NCBI RefSeq assembly: GCF_900090045.1
Contig: NC_041775.1
Location: forward strand, 434,001 to 498,000
Length of the DNA: 64,000 nt
Origin: Plasmodium malariae
Taxonomy: Eukaryota > Apicomplexa > Aconoidasida > Haemosporida > Plasmodiidae
Direction of reading: 5' to 3'
The position numbers were made by a program, and so were the translations under genes. Position 1 is the stretch's first letter, and every line of letters starts with the position of its first letter. The notes below the pieces were generated by a model. The model made no database searches. It saw only the letters and a list, made by a program, of their open reading frames with translations, and was not told the origin of the DNA. Positions 12,829 to 23,298 of the stretch are shown here, piece by piece.

Positions 12829-12955
12829 TATAGCAGCAATCCAATAAACCAATAAAGCAGCAAACCAATAAAGCAGCAAACCAATAAAGCAGCAATCCAA
12901 TAAAGCAGCAATCCAATAAAGCAGCAAACCAATAAAGCGGCAAACCAATAAGGCA
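12829..12955 (+). repeat. 16-bp minisatellite just upstream of MSH2
   Basis: About eight copies of aataaagcagcaaacc, with variants ending aatcc or carrying gcggc/aggcagt, end about 50 bp before the MSH2 ATG. The array lies inside the candidate 5' intron (12435-13001). It is open in the reverse direction as a Leu/Trp/Ile-rich string, which I regard as an artefact of the repeat. Confidence 0.85.
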
Positions 12956-13005
12956 GTACGTCAACCATCCACTAAATCAGTTCGTTCCTTTGCGCTTCTA
13001 GAAAG

Positions 13006-15516
13006 ATGAGCGAGGATAATTTAGAAAACGCGCCTACATTAAAAAGCAACAACGTAATAAGCTTCATTATAGAATGCAGAAATAGCATCAGATATGCAGG
13101 TATCTGTATTTATAATATGCACACGAACTGTTTTTCTCTATGTGAGTATATAGAAAATGAACATCTTACTGTATTAGAATCAGTGATAATACAATGTAGA
13201 CCGACTTTATTTTTATATTTTCCAAGTAATGATAAGATAGATGATAAAAGGATAAAACTAATATTAGATTTATGCGAAGTTAAGGGTTGTGAGCTTCCTA
13301 GGAATTATTTCCAGTCTACATCAATAGAGAATGACTTGAGCAAATTAATTAAAGAAACTGAAGATGTAAAAAATTATATATTTTTTTTTAAATTAGAACT
13401 AGCATGTAAATCGCTGTGTAGTATTATAAAACATTTAAATTTGCTAAATGATGATAATACTGTTAATAAATGTATTTTAAAAAATTATAATATTAATGAG
13501 TATATGAAGTTAGACAAAGCGGCAGTAGTGGCATTGAATATATATGCAGAAACCGGCACAGATAAGAAGAAGCAGAGTAATAACACAATGACTCTTTACA
13601 AATTTCTTAACAAATGCAAAACAAAAATAGGTGAACGAAAATTACTTGAATGGATAATGCACCCTTTAAGGGATGAACACAAAATTAATGAAAGACTAGA
13701 TATAGTAGAAATATTCAAGGAAGATGGCGTTACAAGATCTTTAATACAATCGGATTATCTTAGAAAAGTATGTGATATACATATTATAATAAAAAAACTA
13801 AAAATTATAAGCAGCAATAGTAGTGTATCGAATGAAGATAAGAAAAGAGGGAATAAAGTTAACAACTCCAAAACAGGGTGCACTATTGAAGATTTAGTAA
13901 AATTATATGACAGTATAATTGAGTCCAAAAAAATATATTACTGTTTAGGGGAATATAAAGGGAAACATAGATGTACGTTAGAAAGAAATTTTCTAACACC
14001 TTTAAAAGATGTTCTTATAAGCTTAGATTCATTTTTAAAACTTATAGAATTAACAATTGACTTAGATGAAGTACAGAATAATAATTTTTTAATTTCCCGT
14101 AAATTTGATGAGGAATTAGAAAAACTAGCGAACGAAAAAGAAGAGATATACAATTTGATCAAAGGACACAGGATAGAAGTAGAGGAAGATATTAACTATT
14201 TAAAGGGGGGAGTCAGCAGCAGCAGTAACAGTAGTAACAAAAGAAATTACGCAAATAATAGTAATACTACTACTATGAAAGAAGACATAAAACTGGTCGA
14301 GTGTAATACAAACATATTTCTATTTAGAGCAGTTAAAAAGGATATAACTTATATACAACAGAGAAAAAAGGTATATATGCAAGTGAGAATGAACAAAAAC
14401 GAAATATTATTTCATACTAATAAGCTAAAAGATTTATGTAAAAAATATGAATACGTCTTACATGAATATAATACATCTCAAGAACAGCTAGCTAATAAAG
14501 CAATACAAGTAGCTAGCTCTTACTGGGAACCAGTAGTAAAATTATCGAAAATTATTTCACAAATAGATGTATTATGTGCATTTGCATTTGTCAGTGCATC
14601 TAGTATATCTGTTTATGTAAGGCCTATAGTAGAACAAAATGGAAAAATTTTACATATGGAAGGTTCACGTCATCCTTTAGTAGAGAGCAATTTCTTACTC
14701 GTAAATAATTTTATACCAAATAATGTATGTATGAATAAAGATGATAAAAGATTAAACATTATAACGGGACCTAACATGGGAGGTAAGAGTACATATATAA
14801 GACAGATAGCTTTAATATGTTTGATGTCTCAAATAGGTTGTTTCGTTCCTTGTAATTATGCAAAATTACCAATATGTTCTCAAATAATGTGTCGAGTTGG
14901 ATCCTCAGATATACAATTAAAAGGAATTTCTACCTTTTTTTCCGAAATGATTGAAATTGCAGCTATTATAAAAAATGCGGATGAAAATAGTCTAGTCATT
15001 ATAGACGAGTTGGGGAGGGGTACGTCCACCTATGAAGGATTTGGTATTAGTTGGTCCATTGCTCATTATATACTTACCAAAATAAAATGTTTTTGTTTAT
15101 TTGCTACCCACTTTCATGAAATGTCCAATTTAGAAACAGAGTATATAGGTTGTACCAACAATCATGTAGGTGCTAAAATAGATACACAAAAAAAAAAAAT
15201 TTCTTTTTTATATGAAGTTAAAAAAGGATATGCAGACAAAAGTTATGGGGTACATGTAGCACAAATTGCAAAATTACCACAAAGTGTTATCGATAAAGCT
15301 TTTGAAAAATCAAAAGAATTAGAATCAGTTGAAAATAGACATTATTTTAAAACGAAATTACAGGCGAAGAATCAATTAGATCGCGATCAAACTGACATCT
15401 ATCAGAATAGTCAAAAATTCCTTAACGATATATTCAGTGCATCCGACGATTATCAATTTGTTTCGGCAGTCAAACAGAACGCTGCTCTTCTCAACGAAAT
15501 GATCAGTTTGATGTAG
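13006..15516 (+). CDS. MSH2: DNA mismatch repair ATPase, MSH2-type MutS homolog lacking domain I
   Basis: An 836-residue MutS-family protein. MSH2 normally pairs with MSH6 or MSH3 in the nucleus, recognises mispaired bases and uses ATP to signal excision repair. Here residues about 15-130 match the connector domain (YAGICIYN, LCEYIE, LESVIIQC), followed by the helical lever/clamp core (about 170-540) and the ATPase domain. Visible are SRHPLVE, the Walker A motif GPNMGGKST (588-596), STFFSEM, the Walker B motif IIDELGRGTS (665-674) and ATHFHE. These match MSH2 more closely than other MutS paralogs. The N-terminal mismatch-binding domain, about 120-130 residues in canonical MSH2, is absent, and the upstream DNA holds no ORF large enough for it. 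Low-complexity inserts lie near residues 264-290 and 403-425. Plasmodium carries two MSH2-like genes; this appears to be the shorter, divergent one. Confidence 0.92.
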   Translation: MSEDNLENAPTLKSNNVISFIIECRNSIRYAGICIYNMHTNCFSLCEYIENEHLTVLESVIIQCRPTLFLYFPSNDKIDDKRIKLILDLCEVKGCELPRNYFQSTSIENDLSKLIKETEDVKNYIFFFKLELACKSLCSIIKHLNLLNDDNTVNKCILKNYNINEYMKLDKAAVVALNIYAETGTDKKKQSNNTMTLYKFLNKCKTKIGERKLLEWIMHPLRDEHKINERLDIVEIFKEDGVTRSLIQSDYLRKVCDIHIIIKKLKIISSNSSVSNEDKKRGNKVNNSKTGCTIEDLVKLYDSIIESKKIYYCLGEYKGKHRCTLERNFLTPLKDVLISLDSFLKLIELTIDLDEVQNNNFLISRKFDEELEKLANEKEEIYNLIKGHRIEVEEDINYLKGGVSSSSNSSNKRNYANNSNTTTMKEDIKLVECNTNIFLFRAVKKDITYIQQRKKVYMQVRMNKNEILFHTNKLKDLCKKYEYVLHEYNTSQEQLANKAIQVASSYWEPVVKLSKIISQIDVLCAFAFVSASSISVYVRPIVEQNGKILHMEGSRHPLVESNFLLVNNFIPNNVCMNKDDKRLNIITGPNMGGKSTYIRQIALICLMSQIGCFVPCNYAKLPICSQIMCRVGSSDIQLKGISTFFSEMIEIAAIIKNADENSLVIIDELGRGTSTYEGFGISWSIAHYILTKIKCFCLFATHFHEMSNLETEYIGCTNNHVGAKIDTQKKKISFLYEVKKGYADKSYGVHVAQIAKLPQSVIDKAFEKSKELESVENRHYFKTKLQAKNQLDRDQTDIYQNSQKFLNDIFSASDDYQFVSAVKQNAALLNEMISLM

Positions 15517-15614
15517 CTCCTAAGGTGGTCATTTCATTACATATAAATATATTCATACTTGCATAAATACGTACATACGTACGTACATATATAAGTATAT
15601 ATACGTAAATGTAT

Positions 15615-15652
<38 letters not shown>

Positions 15653-15744
15653 GTATTTATGCATATACGTGTGTGTGTACCCGTATTTCCCCCTAACACG
15701 TTTCACTGTTGGTTCCTGTTACCAAAAATTAACCCCCCATAACA

Positions 15745-16317
15745 ATGCGGGTACACTTAATGTACTCCTTAAATTTTACTACCCTTTTATTTATCTTAGA
15801 ATTTTGTAAATTCATTAAAAATATTTATGATGGAAAAGATGGTGTTACCTTGGAAGAAGGAAAAAAGGTACACACTGTTAAGTGATTCATATTTGTTTTT
15901 GCATAAACTTTGCAAAAATTTATTGATACGTAACTTTAACATTTAAAATTTTCAAAAAAAATCATATATACCTTCATTTCCTAATTTGACTGCGCTTAAA
16001 CGTTAACCCGGCTTTTTGAAAATGGTATGTAAATTGCATCAGGTATGTCATTCATGCTTGTTATGCTAAACTGCTTACTACACAATAAACTTATCGCACG
16101 GCTGGCTATGCTCAAGCTAATCGCGATTAAAAAAAAAAAAAAAAAAAATTAAACTAAACTAAAATAAAACAAAATGAAATAATATTACATTGCGTAATGG
16201 TAAAATGATACAAATGTAAAAGAAAGCTTAAAAAATACCTACTATTATTCTTATTAGCAGCGAGAAGTGAGCACAAGGAATGCATATGAGATGTATACTA
16301 ATGAGGTGTACAGATGA
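15745..16317 (+). CDS. Predicted two-exon short membrane protein, 59 aa
   Basis: Exon 1 (15745-15867, 41 codons) begins MRVHLMYSLNFTTLLFILEF and ends DGVTLEEGKK before a GTACAC donor, phase 0. The frame hits TGA soon after the donor, as expected for an intron. Exon 2 (16261-16317) follows a pyrimidine-rich acceptor (ctattattcttattagcag) and reads REVSTRNAYEMYTNEVYR then TGA, also phase 0. The 393-bp intron is AT-rich. The product would have one hydrophobic segment (about residues 6-22), a signal anchor or uncleaved signal, then a charged tail. It starts 229 bp after the MSH2 stop on the same strand. No family is recognised. An extra middle exon cannot be excluded. The exon sequences are clearly less AT-biased than the intron, which supports coding. 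Confidence 0.5.
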
Positions 16318-16476
16318 GTGCGATACAAAAAATATATATATATATACATATGTATACATATGTATACATATGTTATACATGTGAAGTGCATTTTCACTAA
16401 ATTGTAAAAATTTTTTTTTTCAATCCTTTGATAACCATTAATAAATGCAGTAATTATTTAGGTATCGTCGATATAT

Positions 16477-16549
16477 GCCTACATAGCTTAGTTGGTAGAG
16501 CATCCGCCTAGTAAGCGGAAGGTCATCGGTTCGAATCCGGTTGTAGGCT
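16477..16549 (+). tRNA. tRNA-Thr (anticodon AGT)
   Basis: A full cloverleaf of 73 nt. The acceptor stem GCCTACA pairs with TGTAGGC and the discriminator is T. The D arm is agcttagttggtagagc, the anticodon stem TCCGC/GCGGA encloses the loop CTAGTAA (anticodon AGT), and the T loop is ttcgaat. CCA is not encoded. The internal A and B boxes are intact. The first TTTT on the coding strand downstream is only at about 16690, unusually far for a Pol III terminator. Confidence 0.96.
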
Positions 16550-18019
16550 ATATATATATATATGTATATATGGACATTATAATAATAAATGTGTAGGTGG
16601 TGTTATGGGGTGGTGTTAAACATTGTTTAGTAAAAAAAAGAACGGTATAAATTTGTTTATTTGAAAAATACAAAATAAAAAAAATTGAATTTTGTAAGAG
16701 TTTTTTTCCAGAGTAACAAGGATATAACAAATCAAATAAACTTTAAAAGTTTTTCAAAAAATTTAAAATATTTTGAATTTTTGGAATTATTCAAGCATAT
16801 GAATCTTTTTAATTAGAATAATAATTACATTTAAAGGAGAAATGTGAGCTCCCTGATAAACCAATTGTAATTTACCTTTTATTATTTTCATTCATTATTT
16901 ATTTTACAATTCATATTTTTTCTTTATGTGCTTAGTTATCTCCTTTGATAAATTAAATACTAACGCGTAAAAAGGTTGCTATTTTGATAAAATTAGAAAA
17001 AGTACAATAAGAGTATTCTCATGAGAGTTACTAGTATGGTAAAAAAATAAAAAATAAATATATCAGTTGCCTTCTAGTACTAGTAAGCTGAGAACAGTAA
17101 TATATTTTTCGGTTGACAATTGTTCTGTGATTTCATATGATATAAAACTAATAAATTTATTAATTCATGAATCCAATTTTTTCAAATCCAATTTTTTGAT
17201 GTTTAATCTTATAGAAGTAGAAAATATGATAAGTATATTAATGAATAGGTAGTATATGCATGAGGGAATATAAATTACAACATATACATACATTCATCAC
17301 TACATATAAAGCACACATGCATCGCACTACATATACATATATATATATATATATATTATTACTAATATATCTGTGCTAATTATAGTAATAACTTGAACAA
17401 ATATTTTAATACTGTACTTATTTTGTACATGGATTTTTCCGTTTTTGCTAGAGTTGATTCATATGTATAAGAGTCCCAACTACTAGCGATTTTTTGCTTA
17501 TATGATTTGGCACTAGGTTCGAACATAAAAATTTGCTCTTAACATTTTAATATGTTCACATTTTAATTTTTTATCTAATTGTTTGATACATCGTTTAGCA
17601 TAATTACATTGAACCATTTAATCCTTATGTAAATAGTATGAACAAAAAATTACGACAAAATATGAGAAAAAATATTGCTAATGAGTTAATGGCAATTTGA
17701 TTGGCGATGAGAAAAATAGTATACTTAAAAAATATAAACATATATATATATATATATCTACCTAAATATATATATATAAGTATACGGAAATCTGTATGTA
17801 TTAATATGCACATGAATAGTGCCAGAAAACCCGCTTTTAAAAAATGAGTTATGCGATTTAATTTATTAATTTTAAGACTTTTTTTTTTCGGTTACATTTT
17901 GTTCATTGAGATAGATAAAACAAATGTAGAATAAAATAAAATAAAATTTTATGAGATTTTTATAAATTGTATACAAATATTTACTATTTAATTTTTATTT
18001 TTTTTGTTTTGAAAAAATA
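16550..18019. other. Intergenic between tRNA-Thr and tRNA-His
   Basis: AT-rich, with (TA)n tracts at about 16549-16570, 17336-17356 and 17739-17757. A 60-codon open stretch lies at 17070-17252 (VIYFSVDNCSVISYDIK and so on) without an ATG at its head; it follows a weak tatcag acceptor-like sequence and I do not accept it as a gene. Nothing else is recognised. Confidence 0.5.
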
Positions 18020-18091
18020 TGTCCAAAGCAGGATTCGAACCTACGTTGCCACATCCACAGTGTGGAGTCCTAACCACTAGACGATTTGGAC
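18020..18091 (-). tRNA. tRNA-His (anticodon GTG)
   Basis: A 72-nt cloverleaf on the minus strand. The acceptor GTCCAAA pairs with TTTGGAC and the discriminator is A. The D arm contains TCTAGTGGTTAGGA. The anticodon stem CCACA/TGTGG closes the loop CTGTGGA (anticodon GTG). The T arm is GTAGG-TTCGAAT-CCTGC with one G:U pair. The extra G(-1) needed by histidyl-tRNA synthetase is not encoded and would be added after transcription, as usual in eukaryotes. A TTTTTT run follows within 10 nt as a Pol III terminator. Confidence 0.96.
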
Positions 18092-19365
18092 ATTAATTAA
18101 TCAGTCATTGCAATGTATTATATTTTTTTTTTTTTTTCTTTTTTCAATTGTTTTAATTTATTTAATTTTATTCTTTTTTTTTAAGTAGTTTAAACAAAAA
18201 TTCAGAGCGCCTTTAGTAATCCAGTTTTTTGTTTATATCTTTTTCTTTTTCTGCTTCAATTTTTATTTTAATTTTTCATGGGTTTTTCTTTTTATCCATT
18301 CGTTGCTATTTCGTCAAAACTGATATAAGTAAGCATTTACGGTACATACAAATATGCTTATGTATTCTGTGCATATGTAAATATATATATATGTATGTAT
18401 GTACTTTTATATGTATGCATAAATGTATGTACATAATTTCTAACAGATGGCGAAAGGACGGAAAAATTAAAATTTGCAATATTTCAAAGTTGTGTATTTT
18501 TTTTAAATTAAAATAAAAGTAATATTTTCTTGTCTCTAAGTGTTAACCATAAATTTTTCTTTTTCTTTTAAAGAAAAAAAAGGATAGTCATTCACTGTAT
18601 TTGTGTTAAGTGAACAGTGTAATATTATTGTATCCTTGGTATATCTGAACTCGCCAACCTTGAAATAATCGTTAATTCAATTTATCAATGATCATATATT
18701 AGTTTATTGGTTTAAATATACAATTCTGAATTTACCTTTTTTGATAATTTTTTTTACTATGCATCTAGTATTTCCGTGTTCCCTTTTTTTTGTTAAGTTG
18801 TACTCTCATATATGTATAATATATACATATATATAACAGTTTCGCACATAACGCTAAATAAACGTTTTTCGCTGTGATCAAAAAGAGAGAGATAAGGTGT
18901 TACATGAAATAATAAAGCGCATAATAATACACAATAAATCGTTTGAATGACTATTAAGGTAATTTGTTATTTTTTTTTAAAAAATGCAGTAGCAACATAT
19001 ATTATACTACGCGTGTAGTGTACCACTGTGCAAAAAAAATTGAAGTGGTTTATATTTAAAAACTTTTTGAACTGCTGAACGTAAGCATTTTAAATTTATT
19101 ATATATGCAAAGTCGCATATATAGTATGAGAAGAGTAAATAAATGAGCAACTTAAATATTAAAATATTTAATTTAAAATTTTTTTTTACTAATTTTAAAC
19201 ATGCAAATTCGAAAATTCGAAAATTCGAAAATTCATTTAATTATATTAATTGTATTAATTTTAAAAATATATCTAACTGGAAAAAATTTTTTTTTTTTAA
19301 TTTTTTATAATGTACATTAAAATAAGTGATATTCTAAAATCTTTGTTGGCTTATTATTTTATATT
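18092..19365. other. Intergenic between tRNA-His and tRNA-Lys(CTT)
   Basis: Poly-T runs directly after tRNA-His (18120-18180), a short gaaaattc tandem at about 19208-19232, and small open stretches such as 18229-18516 encoding only hydrophobic, repeat-like peptides. No further RNA gene or CDS is recognised. Confidence 0.5.
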
Positions 19366-19438
19366 GCTACCTTAGCTCAGTCGGTAGAGCGCCAGACTCT
19401 TAATCTGGTGGTCAGGGGTTCGAGCCCCCTAGGTAGCT
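19366..19438 (+). tRNA. tRNA-Lys (anticodon CTT)
   Basis: A 73-nt cloverleaf. The acceptor GCTACCT pairs with AGGTAGC and the discriminator is T. The D arm is tagctcagtcggtagagc, the anticodon stem CCAGA/TCTGG closes the loop CTCTTAA (anticodon CTT), and the T arm is GGGGTTCGAGCCCC. A TTTT terminator lies about 10 nt downstream. The body from D arm to T arm is nearly identical to tRNA-Lys(TTT) at 21647-21719 on the other strand. Confidence 0.97.
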
Positions 19439-20833
19439 TTAATTAATTTTAATTATGGAAAAAATAAAAAAGGACTATATTAGAATATTCTAAACTTGTT
19501 ATATTATAGTCATAATTAAACGTAAGTAAATATTAATGTATGATATATATATATTACTTTAAAAGCAAAAAATAATATAGGTTTTATACATATAAATTTA
19601 CTTGTTAAAATAGTAGGCATAATAAAATTATTAAAATAAAATTAAAATTTTATAAAAGATCGCTGATTAAAAAATAAATAAAAAAAAAAAATTTTATATT
19701 ATCATTATATATATATATATATATCATGGCACTATTTTGAAATGACAAATGTTTAATTATACATTCAAATAAAAATAGGACTAAGTAATAAAATTTTATT
19801 CATATAAGTATTTGTGTAATATTTTAAACATCCTATTTTTGTCCAAATGACGTGCAAAATAATGCTATGAAAGGGGAAGGAATTGAAGCCGCCTAATTCG
19901 TACACACTTACATATATGTACATATATATATAAGTATGTACATATATATATAAGTATGTACATATATATATAAGTATGTACATATGTAAAAATAAATATT
20001 TATATAAATGTATATTTTTAACTTCAGAATTACTTCAAAATCACTTAAAAAATTTTTGTGTTCCGTGTGAACGTTTAAAAATGAAATTTATTTATGAACG
20101 TTGAAAAGTACTGCATATAAAATTTACGACAGAATAGTATTTGTTTTCATATAAAGATGCATGAACAAAATTTTGCAAATTGATCAAAAGAATTCTCAGC
20201 TAAGAAAAAAAGAAATGCTTATAGTAGACTTTTTACGTTGGGTTTTTTTTACCTTAGGCTTTTCCCAAAAAAAAATTGTACTTTATATTATGTCAAATAC
20301 AAATATGTTTTGCCTATATATGTTTGTACGCATGTGCACACATACATAAATAGAAGCATACTAGCATACTACCACGTACGCATTTATTATAACCGCTAAA
20401 AAGTTCAACGAAACGGCCTCATTCCAATTTTATTGGCATTTAATATTACGTACTGTTTTCCTTAGTACGTTCTAAATTATTAATGTAGAATAAAAACATA
20501 CAATAACAAAAAGGGCCGTAAAATAAAATAATAATTTAAAGGAGAATATTATCTCCAACCTAATGCTGAAAAATATCTTTTATGAAAAGTAAAACTTAAA
20601 ATTAAAATGGCTACCTTGGCCGATTCATAGCACATTTATGTTCGATTTATGGCTGACTTATTCAATATATTACACAATCTTTAGCGAAAGAGGGTGTTAC
20701 TACCTTTAAAACGCATGAGACAAAATACATTAAATTTTAAATGCCCATTGTTCACCTCTCACGGAGTTGATTATTCTACTCATTCTTTTCTTAATTTTAG
20801 TTGGAAAGAAATATTTTTTCCACTAGCAGAAAA
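19439..20833. other. Intergenic, AT-rich
   Basis: Contains a 21-bp tandem of tatataagtatgtacata at 19912-19985, (TA)n at about 19707-19723, and a 62-codon open frame at 20161-20349 (MNKILQIDQKNSQLRKK and so on) whose C-terminal half is generic hydrophobic or repeat-like sequence; I leave it as unsupported. At 20776-20800 a T-rich stretch ending attttag resembles a splice acceptor ahead of the 15-bp array. Confidence 0.45.
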
Positions 20834-21028
20834 AATAAAATATCAGCGAATAAAATGTTAGCGAATAAAATATTAGCGAATAAAATGTTAGCGAATAAAA
20901 TATTAGCGAATAAAATGTTAGCGAATAAAATATTAGCGAATAAAATATTAGCGAATAAAATATTAGCGAATAAAATATTAGCAAATAAAATATTAGCGAA
21001 TAAAATATTAGCGAATAAAATATTAGCG
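20834..21028. repeat. 15-bp minisatellite, 13 copies, open on both strands
   Basis: Thirteen perfect-length copies of aataaaatattagcg (variants aatgttagcg, atcagcg, agcaa). Because the unit is a multiple of three and has no stop in either orientation, the region is open both ways: on + as repeated NKILA within 20801-21091, on - as repeated FANIL within 20797-21087. The + frame is preceded by an acceptor-like tract (ttcttttcttaattttag at 20783-20800) and ends 21089-21091, so it could be a terminal exon. I found no upstream exon in phase. Confidence 0.85.
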
Positions 21029-21646
21029 AATAAAAGAGTATTATGTTTTCGTTTCTTCATAAATGCGCTGGCAAATGTACTACCCATTTAGTTATACTGA
21101 AATACGCCTTTTCTCCGTATGGTAAAAAAAAGAAAAAGAAAAAAATGCTACGACAAAGTTTGCTATTATCTTATAAATGTTAGCAATGGCACAGTAAAAA
21201 TTTCAACTAATTTTTATGCTTATTCTTGATTGCACTCCTTAATGAGTACAAGTACATGATATTATGCACACATATGCATTGGTGGGCTAGTATATGCATA
21301 TTACATATGCTTTAACATATCGCGATACATACGTATAAATAAAATATGTAATGAATAACTTACATATATATACGTACGTACGCCTGTACCTATTAACATA
21401 CATAAACCTCTTTATATTTTTATATTTGCTCTTTTACAGCTGAAAAAATAATAGAAAAGCTCTTGAAAAATACTTGTTTATAATAGTTTTATTTTTCTTT
21501 ATGTACCATTAAATAGTATAAATAGTACATACATAATATATGTATATACAAATGTATATATATACATAATATATATTTAAAAAAACATTATAACTTTAAG
21601 AATTTCAAAAAAAATTATTTATTTTTGCTTTTCGTACTTCTTCTCC
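21029..21646. other. Intergenic before tRNA-Lys(TTT)
   Basis: Simple AT-rich DNA with tatacgtacgtacg- and atatatgtatatac-type microsatellites (21361-21390, 21530-21570). No gene or RNA is recognised apart from the tail of the open frame spanning the preceding repeat. Confidence 0.45.
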
Positions 21647-21719
21647 AGCCTCCTAGGGGACTCGAACCCCTGACCACCAGATTAAAAGTCTGGCGCTCTA
21701 CCAACTGAGCTAAAGAGGC
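21647..21719 (-). tRNA. tRNA-Lys (anticodon TTT)
   Basis: A 73-nt cloverleaf on the minus strand. The acceptor GCCTCTT pairs with AGGAGGC (one T:G wobble) and the discriminator is T. The D arm is TAGCTCAGTTGGTAGAGC, the anticodon stem CCAGA/TCTGG closes CTTTTAA (anticodon TTT), and the T arm is GGGGTTCGAGTCCCC. A TTTT-containing run follows within about 40 nt. It is a close paralog of tRNA-Lys(CTT), differing mainly in the acceptor stem. Confidence 0.97.
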
Positions 21720-23298
21720 AGTTAGATGTATATGCTTTTATTGAACTTATTATTCAATAATTTTTTAGTTTATTTTTTTTTCTTTTAGCATTTAAATTTA
21801 TTGCACCATTTTTCTTTTGCAAAAGTATTTTTTCTTATTTTTACGGAAATCGTATTTTTTACAAATTATATATTTTTTTTTTCTGCGATACAGAAAAAAA
21901 AATAGTAAAAAAAAAAAAATGTGCATATATATAATATGCAGATAAGTGTAGATAGTGCAAAATAATTTAAGTATTAATTGAAAACCTCTTTGTATTAGAC
22001 CTCTTCATCAGAGTGCAAATTAGTACAAAAATAGTACACACAAAGCACAATCGTCATTTATGGTAAGAGGAGTTATATAAATACAAAATATTTAAGTTAT
22101 ACGTGAATATTTACGTATTTTTTAATTATCAGTTTGTATATATATTCGTATATTCGTGCACACAAACATTAATACGTCAGTATTTCCATTATACGGGAAT
22201 ACACACACATTAATACGTCATTATTTACATTATTCGTGCGTACATTAATTTGTGCAATTTTTATTTTTTTTTTTTTTGTTATCTAATTTTTCCCTATTTT
22301 GAGTTTAACATGTGATAAACTGTGTCTCTCTTGTGAAAGTAAATTAATTAAAACTAGTTAAGTATTCTCAAAATTTTTTTTTTTTTAAATTATTAAGTAC
22401 TTAACTATATTCTTTAAAAGCTCTTGAAGTTTAACATAACATGATATGCATGATATGGCAGTTTTCAAAAATAAATTATTGTATATACTTACGTATACTT
22501 TTGCATAACATATATAAAATGCAAATATATATACATATGTTAAAAAAAAAAAATATATATATAATTAAAAATGTTGAAGAAAAAAAAAAAAAAAAAAAAC
22601 CTGTACAAACAAAATGAGTCAGAAGTATATGTATCAAATTTAAGCAGATTTGTATGTACCTTCCTTTTCATTATACATTCTGCCAAACTGCATATATACA
22701 CATATACAAATGAACACATATGTAATGTATGCACAAGTACAAATATAAGCACATATATATACATATATATATATTTATATTTATAAAAGCTATTATTATA
22801 AGTAAATGTATCATATTTACAACTGTTTTCAGTTTCGGCATAAGGTCCGCACGAATTACTGTATGATATTGAATAATAAAGAACTGTATAATAATGCATG
22901 AACTAAAATTAGAAATTTTAAATATATAATGCATATTGCATGATGCATAATATGCAGTGTGTAATATATAGTTTATAATGTATAATGTATAATATATAAT
23001 ATAAAATATATAGTGTATGATATATAATGTATAATATATAATGTATAATATATAACGTATAATATATAACCTATAATATATAACCTATAATATATAACCT
23101 ATAATATATAACCTATAATATATAACCTATAATATATAACCTATAATATATAACCTATAATATATAACGTATAATATATAACGTATAATATATAACGTAT
23201 AATATATAATGTATAATTTATAATATATAATGTATTTTATTTTTTAGTAAGTTCCTCATAAGTACGTTTCCATCATCGTTTCCGTCGTCGTTTTCCTT
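21720..23298. other. Intergenic 3' of the p115-like gene, with 14-bp array
   Basis: Poly-A/T runs (21889-21920, 22265-22277, 22573-22600), a taatacgtca-type short repeat near 22170-22230, and an extended tandem of aacctataatatat (14 bp) at about 22990-23235 whose central copies are near-perfect. The array ends about 65 bp from the stop codon of the minus-strand gene, so it probably lies in its 3' UTR. No gene is seen. Confidence 0.6.
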
